NCBI GenBank assembly: GCA_030435675.1
Contig: CM059625.1
Span: forward strand, 5,394,001-5,458,000
DNA: 64,000 bases
DNA from: Steinernema hermaphroditum
Taxonomy: Eukaryota > Nematoda > Chromadorea > Rhabditida > Steinernematidae
Reading direction: 5' to 3'
Shown: one piece after another, positions 10,452 to 22,900 of the stretch
How positions within the stretch are numbered: the stretch's first letter is position 1
How the letters are laid out: the number at the start of each line of letters is the position of its first letter
Notes under the pieces: model-generated
Told to the model about the DNA's origin: nothing
Database searches by the model: none
Seen by the model: the letters and a program-made list of their open reading frames with translations, nothing else
Made by a program: the position numbers and the translations under genes

Positions 10452-13400
10452 AGATAATTTTTCACTGTGAGGCAATGTTGACTTTTGCGAGAGCTTCGTG
10501 TGGTATACAGAGTTGCGCCATTTAGATAAAGATAAGAATACAGCTTCCAAAAATAAAAACGCTCAGCATAAAAACTGTGTGCTCTCCAAGTTTCGAAATT
10601 ATGGAAGATCGATAACTTTCACGTCCCTGGAGACCCGCTATTGGATCAGAATCATGTCAGCATTATCATTTCTAAGATCATATAACTGCTTCGGCCAAGA
10701 CTCGTGTCACGGAATATTTTATGGATGGCTTCTTCATAATTCTGTTATTGGAAAAAGAGCTCAAAAGTCTGACAGTTCGCGGAACGGCGTTTCATCGGTC
10801 TCGTCTTCTCGTCCATCATTCCATCTTAACTTCCGTAAAGTCGAGCACTTGTTTTCCCGTCCGTCAACTTCTTGGCGTGTTTGACGTGCATGTTCAACGA
10901 GAAAAAAAGGCGATACAAACAAAGATACCCGGAATGATGGTGGCCTACGATAGCCTGGTGTCCTAAGACACGCCATGCTGTCGTCAATAGTGCTTTTGTA
11001 GGACTTTCGTGATTTTTCTTCTTCGCTATCATCGCTGAAATTGTACACCATAGGGCGGAGTTTTAGGATTTTGGATCCTTTTGAAGGGTACGTCCCAGGA
11101 GTCTTAAAGTTTTATCCTGGCCGTCTCTCGTTGATGATTTTGATTTCTTGTTTTAAACATACGCTTGTTTCTAAACACATAAAAAGTATTAAAATATTGC
11201 CGCTTTATGTAAATTTGTCGAATATAAAAGGTGGTGAGCAGCGACCGTTAAACCGCTGTGAGTAGGCCAGGGGTGGTGGCAACGGTCCAATTAGCATTAA
11301 AAGGCTGAACTGTCCCTCATTGGGATCGCGTATCATTTGTGATCGTGGTCTCGTGGTCGGCTCAGCGTACTCATTTTGCCCGGCTGATCTTTGATGATCT
11401 GCTAGTTCTCCGTTTATACAAGGAAACATGAGGTAGCGCACTTTATTTCGTTTAATCCATTTATAAGTATGGTGTCGAGGAATAGCTGCTAAATGTGAAA
11501 TTTCTTTCTTTAATCACTTCCCTTTCGATGCAACCAAAAACTGGAACACTTTTCATATTTTGCCACTAGATTTTGTTGATTTTAAGGCCGCTACTATGTG
11601 CTCTTCGACTATCGACATAATCCGATAAATTTTTTACATTTATTAATATCCAATTTTTTGTTGCTTTGATAGAAGCGCTGATAAGTATATAACAGTCGAT
11701 TTTTGATCGTCGTGAGCACACCCAACGTTTTACTACACTCCAATAAAGCTTCTCTCAGCCGATTATAAGGAAAGTTGCCAGAACAAGCGATATGAAGCTT
11801 GAGAATTAGAAAAGCGGAACTGCAAACAAGAGGCTATTAGCCCGCCTACCGACCTCGCAATTCATTCAAATGGACCGCGGAGAACTAAATGAACCGAAAT
11901 GCAAGTGTAGTGAATATAGTCAACAAGACGTCTTAATCAAATTTCCTCAAATAACGACATTTGGCGGCCTCCTCTGCCCCTCCTGCAGCGCTTGCTTTGC
12001 GCATCGTGCGAAACAGCGGACTACTCTCGTGAATAAATATAAATTAACTTTTCCTGCATGTCGCATCCTGCACTATCCGCTTTCGACATTTATTATTTTG
12101 TCGCTTGGGCACTTTTTGTCTCATCCAACCTACTCAGTTTCGGAAGCGCGGAGCACCGTACATTACTCATGGACATAGATACGTGTCGTGTCGTTGAGTC
12201 ACGGCTTAATTTTCGCATTTACCGCGAACTCCCCTTTTTTGCATCGTCAATGATTAATGCGCTGTCGTGGCGTGGGAACGAATCTCGTGTTTTGGCCGAC
12301 GATTAGCTGGCCAGAAAATGAATAATTCTCCCCTTTTCGGCATCTGACGAACATTTGCGCGTATGACTTAAGAGCACCGCCGCATTTAGGTTGTTTTTGT
12401 TTTAATCAAACGAAGTGGGCTGGAATTGTTTATGCAGACGGATGTTTTCATCCTCACTCGGTTAATGATAAAGCTGTAAAATTAAAAGTGTGCCATTGGC
12501 TTCGGTGCGGCCTGTTGAAACCATCCACTATTCAGGAAAGACACGATTTAGTGTTGTTATTCCACAAGTGATGGTGTAAACAATTCAAAAGCCATTTCGC
12601 CAAAAGTGTCCATGCTTGAATGGCAAGCTTGAATGGTTTGTTGTTTTGTCGGCGTTTCATCGCGAGTTGTCAGAAAAACGAGCTTCCTAAGTGCGGTTTA
12701 CCACTTGTCCGATATGCTACATGGACTGGTTCGGCGTTATAGTCTTCAAAATGTGTGTGTATCTGAGCCATTTGATGTGTAAAGAGAGTCACTTTCGATT
12801 TTAAGAGTACATAAATTATTCATCTTAGCATCTACTGGATTACTTTTGATCTCTAAACTTACATTTTCTTCATCCTTTCTGGTAACTTCTCATTTTTATG
12901 CAGCATTTTATTTATTTAACTCAAGGGTAACCAGCTTTCAATCAAATTATGCTATCGAAATTTGATTAAAAAACCGATGGCATTCCATTTCTGAGATGAT
13001 TGCACTTCCTTCTTGACTTCTATCATTTGTTTATGCGTGCTTTTCGGCGCCGAATTGAAAACACTTCATTTTCTAAATTACCAGTGATCACGCTGGTCCG
13101 GCTGCTCTACATCATATATATTTACATCGAATCTGAAATCTAATCGCATATTTTCCCCCCGCTTTCTGTAATTTGACCTTTTCTTGTTAGAATAGCGCAT
13201 TTTAGGATCTAATTATATATGTGATCGCAGTAAACATGCTTCGCATATATATGTCATGAAATTTCGGCAAATCAAATCCACCATATCAAGGGATCATATC
13301 TGCTGCCAATGCAGTCATGTTCTTCGCAATCAGCGAAACCGAATTTCAGTTGAAACGTAGAAAAACTTTCGACTTAACGATGTTAGTTTCAGCCTCAGCT

Positions 13401-13903
13401 GTTCTCTGCCTCTCGTCTAATCGCATCTTCGTTCATGAGTTCGACTCGTGTTGTGCTTCTTGAGGGTCGTCAGGAGTTAGGATAGAAAAAACGCTTGTTG
13501 CTCTTAGTGATGCACTGAAGAGTGGCAGAAGCAGCAGCGGCTCATTAGCGTTCTCTGATGATGATGAATTTTGGATTTCTCCAGAGACCTCCGAACCAGA
13601 CCGACTTATCTTCGCTGTCGCTTCTTACTCTATGCCGACTTTCGTCTCCGCCAAATCGGCACCATTTTTTGTGTCCGATCTCATTTAGCGCTCGTTTATC
13701 GCCTATTCTGAGCTGACAGATTAAATTCTCATTTTTGTCGTTCAGTTTTCTGGCGGGCTGTCAAGTGCAGCCGAGCCTTCCACACCGGCTTGTCTCCGCC
13801 GTTGCTTGTCTCGCCTGCAAGTCGACATGAAACACTCCTAATAGCCTCTGCGACAATTTGGTGATGATCGCCGTAGGCGACAAGTGTGAAACGAGAACAA
13901 ATT
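10452..13903. other. No supported gene; upstream of glutamate receptor
   Basis: Only short frames without domain signals occur. The stretch between the MITE and the receptor start probably contains the receptor's upstream regulatory region. I found no TATA-like element that could be tied to the start, and no repeat family here. Confidence 0.5.
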
Positions 13904-16900
13904 ATGCGAGGTGGTCTCCTAGTGCTCTGCTTGGCGCATCTGCTTTCTTCCTCGAACGGGTACAATATCGGTAAGTTCCTGCAGGTCATGTGCCGTAAAA
14001 AGTACCGCTATTCCTTGTTAGGGTTATTTATGGGTACGGACAGCATGGAGTGGCACAGTTTGCGGCATGCAGTCGATCAGTGGAACAACGAAAACGCGGT
14101 ACGCTCCGAGCTTTCTCTCGATGTTGTCACGCCGGCGGAGAGTTCGTCGTTGATTGAAAGCAAGTGTAAGTTGAAGATATAGCCTTTTACTCGCGATGTT
14201 TGCGGAAGTTACTTCGTAAAGATTGAGTTATGTAGAATCTGGATATCAGAAGTAAAATTTAGTATTGAAATATAGAGGTTAGTACACTAAGTTGTGCCTG
14301 GGACAACATAGGTTCCATTACTGCCTTTAACAGCGTATTTTTCTTTGGATTTTTATCTATTTGGTACACTCATTAACTTTATCCTTCCGTATTATTCTTC
14401 TTCTGGTGACTTCAATTGTTGAGTCAATCTTTTTCCTCTTTTTATCATTGTTATCATTCCCCCTTTTTATCATGTCATTTTATTCAAACGGTCTAAAGAC
14501 TATAGAGGTTAGCACTCCAAATAGTGGCTGGGACGACAAAGGTTCCATTACTGTCTTGAGCATCGTTTTGTTCCTTGGATTTTTATCTACACCGAATTTG
14601 AGTTAACACTTTGAGATAACACTTTGTTACTGCTTAAGATATTCTATATCTGAGAGTGCCCTTGATTTAGTGCCTACATTTGAAAATACTGAAAATCCAG
14701 GGTACATCGGCAATAGAAACTTTATGTAGGGGGTACGGCTATTTGTAATGCCGTCACTGTATGTACGTTCGTTAAAAACAGTGTTTTCCTTCAACCTTCA
14801 ACGTACCGCATTATTGCTTTCAGTTGTTGATTCAATCGTTTTCCTCTTTTTTTATCATTGTTATCAATCTTCGACCTATTAAGCCGTAACAGTACTCAAT
14901 GTAGCCATTTTTGCGATCACTTAGACAAACTATTTCCTGAAGACTTCTGTAAGAACAAAAGGTTCATGCCTGAACCCTAAACCACTCGGTCTAACGCGCT
15001 GAAACCACTTTTCGCTTTTATTTCAGTGTGTGACCTAATACAGAACAACGTCATAGCAGTCTTCGTTCCGCACTCGGTCGATGACAACGAGCTCCAAATG
15101 GTCTACTCGATGTGCCACCACTTCAATGTGCCTTGTGTCACCGTGCACGGCAGGGAATATTTCGATCCGGAAGGTTGCGCAGCTTGCAAGATAGTACGAG
15201 GTTGAAGTGTTTGCAGGAAACGGATATGTCACGAGTGTCGCCGCCGCTTACGGATCAACTGCCCTCGCATCACTTGAACTTGTTATCAACCTCCGCTGGA
15301 GATCCTTCGTCCTAATTTACCAATTTGACTATGGCAAGTGCTCCTGACATTCGGTCAATTAACGAACGCTTTCAGAAGTCAGCGAGATCGTCGACCTTCT
15401 CGCGATATGGACCCGAGACCGAACGGTTCCCCCAATTGCTCGACTACGGAAATTGCCCGAGGCGACGAGTGACTTTCAACCTTTCCTTAAATACATCCGC
15501 GAAGTCCTCAAAGAAACCAACATTGTAAGTATAGAGTCAAAGATCTAAGTGCAAACTGAGTGAACACATCCACAGGGCATAAGTCAAAAACGGCACACTT
15601 TCAGATAATCCACACTAATGAGATCGGCTTGGTGCATCGAATTCTGTCACAAGCAAGCGGAATGAACATGACTGAAGCGAAGTACTCCTATGTGGTCACG
15701 AATACGGCATGAAAAACAACAGAATCATGAGTTATGCGTTGTGTTTAGGATCTGTCGTTGTTGGAAGACTTCCTCCAGACCATGCATCAGATCTATCACT
15801 GCAACATCACAGGTTTACAACTGGTCAAAAGCGATCCGTTGGTTAAGGCAAGTGCTGAGTCCATTCAGTCCTATGAATATGATCTCTATACTATTCATTT
15901 TACGCCGCGACGCTATTTCGAGAAATGGCATCTAACACGGCAACCTTCCGAAGTGTCTTGCTCGGAGCGTTAGCGCACTTGCAGGCCTTTATTAGTGAAT
16001 GTTAACCCCAAAAGGGCACCTGCTTATACGCTTAACAGGTCATGTAAGCACCCTTCGAAAGTTACGGGTACATGACTATAGTCCACTTCGTCAACAAAGT
16101 CCCAAATGGGGTGTGTGGCTGAACTGGTTAGTAAGTTAGTTAACTTTTTTGGGATTCTGAAGTGTAATATCCGAGTGACTCATGGGAAACATTCTCAAAA
16201 ATGCTAACAATGAGCAATGAAGTGCACAATGATTCACCCCAGTAGTCCCTGCCTGGTCTTTCACGTACAATCCTTAGTCTGTTTGCACAGTCTTCCGTTC
16301 TGACATTCTTTTACGCAAACACTGATATGTTAAAAAACTATAGGCACTCTGCACACAGATTCGAAAATACATAGGAGAGGTACATACTCTAAACCACGCG
16401 TTTTATCGGTTAGAGCGGAAAAATAAAGCAAGAACGATACATTTCTGTATGTTTCCATTCAGTATTCTGGAAAATCCGCTACTAAAATGGCTTTTTGTTC
16501 TTTCTAGACCGAACTGGCACTGACGACAGATGCCGTGAATCTCATTGGAACAGCGCTTACCAGCTTCAAGAAACACAATGACCCTGTTGAACCATCGGCT
16601 CTTCTGTGCGACGCGCATGACATTTGGAGTGACGGAGAAAGGTTAAATACAGCGATTAGGACCGTAAGTCATTATTTTATATGCATATTCGTTATTTGAA
16701 AAACAACTCAATGCTTTAAAAGAGAAATCACACAGTTCTTTATTTCCTGTCAACTCAAAATCGGTCACACCCAATTGACGTCGATTTCTCTCTTCCTACT
16801 TCCCGCTTGCCTCCTTCTTTCCTTTGCAAACACGGTCCAGAAGTGTTTGCCAAACTTGCAAGAAACGTCATGGACGCGTTTGCCTTTAGTTTCTGGCTCG

Positions 16901-19900
16901 GGAAATTTCCAGAGTCTAGATAATTTTGCTGTGCAGTTGGTTACACGACGCAAACAAATATGCTACATGAAGAAAAACCTTGAGAAGTCAAATGCAATTA
17001 AAGCAACAAACCGTGAACGCATTTCGTTCAAGGCGACTGTTTCAATCGCGTAAACAAGCACGACGGACTAAACATCACAGATCGAAACATCTTTTATACT
17101 CAGATAACCAAAACACAATGTAGTTAATGAGAAAAAAGCACGCGCCTTTTAAAGGTGGGTCCAGTGGTAAATGGATCAGAAAGCAAGTTGTTGATTCATT
17201 GAAATTTATAAATTTAAGCTCCTTGTCAACGATCGCGTATCGTTTATAAAATATTTCTGACCGCTGACGGTACTACTATATACCAATTTCGTTAGCTAAA
17301 TTCGCAATTTTAAGAACTCTTTCTTGAAGACATCTAGCAATGAAACATTTAAAGGTGCCCGGCCAATTTGGCTGAAATGTCTTTTTTGGCACATTGGTAC
17401 CCTAGACCTGCTAAAAAGGGGCATGTTATCCTTTCCAACGGATAACACATCCGTTCCTCACCGGTGATTCCCAAGCAACCCAATAGATTCTCAGACTCAT
17501 GGTTTTGTTTTTACTTTCAAAGTCCTCTTGCCCACTTCCTACAGAAGTGGTCTTGCTGATCATGATCTGGATATCAGATGTTCTTCAATCAAATATTGGC
17601 CCGGTGGGAAACTAATGTGTCCTCGGAGAGAAGGTATAGCGTTCCCCTTTTCAGCATGCCTAGAGTGGTCATGGGCCGACCTTTGGTCCGCCAAAATGTT
17701 GATAATCGTTGTTTCGTTATTGAGTGCAAAGAATTTTGATCTGTGATATCATATACCTTGAGATCAGAGAAGTACCAAAAGTTTTGTGACTTATACTTCG
17801 GTGACATAGATCTGGTGACACGTATATCAAAAAAGAATGAAAGTAAACCCAATAGCGCAAACGTACTTAATTACTAATGACCTGCTGCACAACATGGAGG
17901 GTCGTGTCAAGTAGTATCTATCTGACTCTGCAGGTATGACCCCTATTTCCTGATACTAAATCTCCCATTCACTACTGCAAAGTTTATCCTGTGCGTGTTT
18001 CACACTGTCGAAATTTCACTCAACAAAAACGCTCATCAAAAATGCAGTAAAATCTAGTGTTCCTGTTTCCAGCTACACTAATCCCTGAATCTGTAACTCT
18101 AAATCCGCTTTTTGCAGATGTCCGTCGTGAATGGCGTAACCGGTCGCATCGAAACGGATTCCCGCGGTCGCCGCTTAGAAGCGATGTTCGACGGAATCGG
18201 TCGAATCAACGGCAAATTCGCGAAGGTAGGTGCTTCTGGGGTTCGGTTCAGCTTTTTGCACACGTCCTCCAAGGCGGTTCGCCTCGAAACCGGCTCCTTA
18301 GCGACAATTGTTTTGACCTTGGCGCCCTTATTTACATAATGTCGCCCTATAAGTGTGCAAAAAAGCACTTAAATTCATTTCCATTACAAAGGTGGTCAAA
18401 AGATGAGGCTCAAGGTGAACGACATCCTCATTGCAGTCCGGTTTGAGCAAAAGCCATGTATTCTCACAAATGATGTCACGGTGAGACAGCGTTAGTCATA
18501 GCCGTGATCACCTGAAGGTCGCAACGTGACGCAAACAGAGATCTCGATTCAGTTTTGCTGTTTGTTGTTGAGAGGGAACGATTTCGCGGTCGCAAAACCG
18601 AGTCGAAGAGAAGACCTTGAGCGAAACAGCATGAAGTTTTCTTGATTCGATTATTTCTTTTCACTTCAGAAGGGAATTTTAAACGACGAGATTTATTACT
18701 TGAAAAGACAGGGTAGAAATGAAAGGAGACTGTTGCGAAATGATCGAGAAACTGCTGTGTTAAAGTTTTATTCACCCGGTTAACACTAGGAGAGAACGGA
18801 AAAGCTTTATAATGGACAATTTTTACAAAATGCAAAGAAAACGACAGTGGAATGCGGGCTGATGAGATACTTAACCTTGCATGGCCGACTCGATCTCGTT
18901 GCGGACGTTGGCGGGAAGGCTTCCGAGGATCTGCTGAATCTGCTCGCCCTTCTGCTCGGCGGTGAGGGCCGGGCTGTTGGCGATGGCGGACAGCTTCGCG
19001 TCGGCAGCCTTGGCAGCAGGCGAGAACTTGGCGAGGGCTGCCTTGTGGGCATTTTCGGCAGCGGCCTGCTGCTGCTTGATGTCAGCCTTGAACTTCACGT
19101 AAGCAGACTGAAATGAGCTGCGATTAGGGAGGATCTGAGCTGAATCTGTGGATATACCTTGACCTGAGCGGACTGTCCGGCAACCCACTTGTCGACGGCA
19201 TCATCGATCTGCTTGTCGGTCTTTCCTCCGGCGTTCTGGAGGAGAGCGTTGAAGCTCTGGATGACGGCGGGAGAGGCGCCCTGGAGGAACGGAGGTGGGG
19301 GAGGCTCCTGTCCGAAGACGGCGACCACGGCGCAGGCGACGAAGACGACGAGAAGCTTGTTCATGGCTGCCGAGTGGGATCAGAGGACCGGAGGGAAAGC
19401 CGACTGAGTTGCCCTCAGCGTCGAAGAACTGCACTTAAATACAAAACGAGGCGGAGCCGAGGTGACTAACCTGTTTCCGTCTACCGCCATGTTCCGCGCT
19501 CGTTCGCTGAGTTGTGAACTTTTGTGATCTCTTCTTTTTCGCGCGCCCAAGCGTGAGATGATTGCGTCACATGGAGAGTTTCTCGACGATTCGCCGATTT
19601 TCAACGCTTCAGACGCCGCCGACGTGTTTTCCATCTTCGAATCGGAATACGCACAAAATCCTGCCAACAAAGATCGCGACCAGAAAACAGGACAGCATCT
19701 GAATCACAGTCGGTGTTGGGCAATTTAAACGAAAAAAGTTAATGATCGTTCAAAGCCGTTTGAAGTCATGAATCGTCGCCAATCGTTCGCCTAAGCCTTT
19801 TTCTAAAGCGACTGTTTTGACGTTTGCCCTTGATATCTAAAGGGAAGCTCCACTTACCATTACACAATCTCAACAGCCACTTTTTGACCTTAGACACAAA

Positions 19901-22900
19901 AGTATCCGAATTTTCCCGTTTTTATGTGTTCGCGTTCTATTACACAAAACTTTACTTCCTTTTTTACTTTCACTTCGCCGACTTACCAGTCGAGCACAGT
20001 ATCCTTCCACAGATCCTATATGTTAAAGGCTGTATCTTGGTTACTTCCTTAACGGACTTTTTCTGCGAAATTTCAAGAAGGCGTCGCTCGAATTCGCGCG
20101 GAGAACGAATTCTTTTGAACTATCTGATCTGTGTTTCACCGATTGATTTGCGGAAGACTCTTTGATAGCTTCTTGTTACTGATTGCTCTGAAACATGAAT
20201 TCGGACTCCTGGAATTCCAGAAAAAATAATAGGTGGACAACCCGCACTGAGACGTGCACAGATTCCGTGCCACCAGAGATGTCAATGAGTCCGATAATGA
20301 GTTTAGATTGAAGCCTGCGGGCTCGGACTTGTCGGAGTTTCGGGCTCGATCGCATCACTGGTCATCACCTCAAATGTTTGTATACAACGCCTTGAAGAAT
20401 TCAGTTTTTTCTAATTTTTTTGGATGTTGTTCTTTGATTCATTTCCATAGAGAACTAACCGTTTTGTCCGCTCTTTTTTTCTTGCTAGAGAATTGTTTTT
20501 GCGAAAAAAGCGTCATTTTCAAGATTCTGATATATTTCCGCCCTTATTATTTTTCGGCTGTTGACTCAGTTGTTGAGCGAAACACGTTTTGCTTGTTGAT
20601 TTCAAAGAAATGAGCACTACCTGTTTCGCTATGAAGTTCATTTGCACTTCGAACCAAATTCGCTGTTCGCTGAAGATTACAGACGACCGGCACGCTGCTT
20701 ATCTTATAATGGGTTCGTGTTTATTTCACCTTTTTGTGGAAATTCAAATTCCGACCTTCAGTTATTCACCATTTTCTTTCTTCAACTATCACGTCATCTT
20801 TTAACATCTGGAACTTCTATCCTCTTGATTTTTTGATGGCTTAGCGTTATAATCCCATTTCGATCGTCTTTCAGAACCTCGAGGCAAATTCGAATCTCGA
20901 GAAACCGCTAATCGCTTTATTTGGAACCGGTCCACTTAGGGTGATTTTTTTCACTGCTCCCAAACATTGCATTCATGAGTTTTGACCTATTTTACAAACG
21001 TCGGCGTTCACATTTAATTTGCACGGCATCGATGTGCAATAGCGAGGAAATAGAACGTTGCAGTTGATGGAGTGACCTCGCTGGATTTAATAGTGCTCCC
21101 TTTTGCGGATGTCTGGCAGAGTTAAAAAAGCAATGTTCATGGTAGAGCTGAAATTTATACGAACCGAATGGCCATTGTGGACGAGAGAGCCCATCATTCT
21201 ACAGCAAGCAAATAGTCGATGTTTTCCTTGAATTTGAACGGACCTTCTGTTTGCAGAATGACCCATCAACACTGGTGAAGTTATTAATCATCGACATAGT
21301 AAAACTTGATTGTGAGTTGTTAGTCGGTGACAGGAACAGCGTAGCAATTCTACTATTTCGTGATCTTTGCACAAACAGGCACCGTTCCAACAAAACACAC
21401 GATGCAATTCATTCCGGTGTGTTCCTTTTCAGCTCGGCAACTGGACCCAATCGCGCGGATGGAAATTCGACAGTAAGTATGCAAACAAATGGGAGTTCGA
21501 CATCGATCCGGATGCCGAGGACCTTGCTGGACTCACACTGCGCGTCGTCGTCTACTTGGTAAACCGAGGGGACAGACTACGGGGAGGTGTGAAGTTGAGC
21601 ATGTTGCAGGAAGAGCCGTTTGTCATGCGAGCAAACAACAAAATCGGATACGAAGGGTTCTGCATTGATCTGCTGGTGGAGATGTCCAATCTGTTGAAGT
21701 TCAATTTCACCATAATAGAGGTCGTTGATGGAACCTACGGTATTGAGGTGAGCGTTGTAGATAACTTTTCAAAGAATCACGTCAGCTGTTTGTGGTATTT
21801 TACGACGTATTCAAACATTTAAACCGTTGTCGTAGAATCTCACGTTTTCAGGTCAAAGTTTTACGTTTCGCGACTCAAAAACTTGATCTGAAAACGGAAT
21901 GCGATGCGAGCGTAAAGAACAGAATAGGTCAATCAATCAAAGCCCAAAGGGTCCAGATCCACAGCCCGGACCCAAAGATGGGCTGTGTGTATCTTCTCGA
22001 TTGGTTAGTGTCCGCTTCATTTGATGAAAAGAAGCTAAGCACACTGCGCATGTGAGGATATATCGGACTTTAAGCCATGAAACGCCTACTGAGAAGTTCA
22101 CAGTGATAGCATCCTGAGCAAACGAAATAAAATTCTGGGTAAAAGTGTAAATGTTGCACAGTAAATTGCATTTTCTTGCGAGTCACTGACTGTAGACCGA
22201 TGCCATTCTGGAGTAAGACCTTTTAGAACCACATTTTTTCAACGTTACCCTTAACAAAGCCGTTAATTTTAACCATTTGATGGTCTCTGTTTTTACAAGA
22301 GCAGCAAGACCACGGGAACAGTAGAGATGTAGATTTTTACGAGGTTATCATTGGTTAGTGTATGTGTGTGTGTTTTTTCTCGGTGTGCTTCAGGAAAACA
22401 CCCACAACTAAAAAAAAGGATCTGGAGGGGAACCAAACCCGAGATCAGTCCTTGGGGATATTAGGCCTTGCGTTGCGTTACAGTTTTGAGTAATTTTTAG
22501 CGAGTCGCCTTTATGAGCACCACGCTTGCCGCCCCGAGGGATACGATGTCTCCATTCAAAATGCCGTCGGGTGTTTAACGCCGGAAGGTTACTGGGGTTA
22601 CTTTGCCGCCCATAGGGTAACTTGGCCCTTATTTTTTGTATTCTTAGCCTACTCTTGTCATTTCTTTTTTTGGTTGGAATGATACAATTTGAACTTTGAA
22701 CACAGTTGAAATCACGAACCCGATTTTATTGGATATAGGGAAAACAATGCGTAATGATTCTTACGTTAAATATGGAAACAAAACGCTTTTCATTGATAAC
22801 TTTAGGACGATGCTGGTCGTTGGAATGGCATAATAGGTGTTCTTCAAAGGCACGAAGCCGATCTATCTGTATCTGCGGTAACCATCACCTACAGCCGTGT

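Noticed and set aside
15843..15952. GC donor at GTTAAG|GCAAGT in the receptor gene
   Set aside because: Reading on gives a YFEKWHL segment that aligns with the EKW block of kainate receptors; the exon therefore continues to a GTGTCT donor at 15953.
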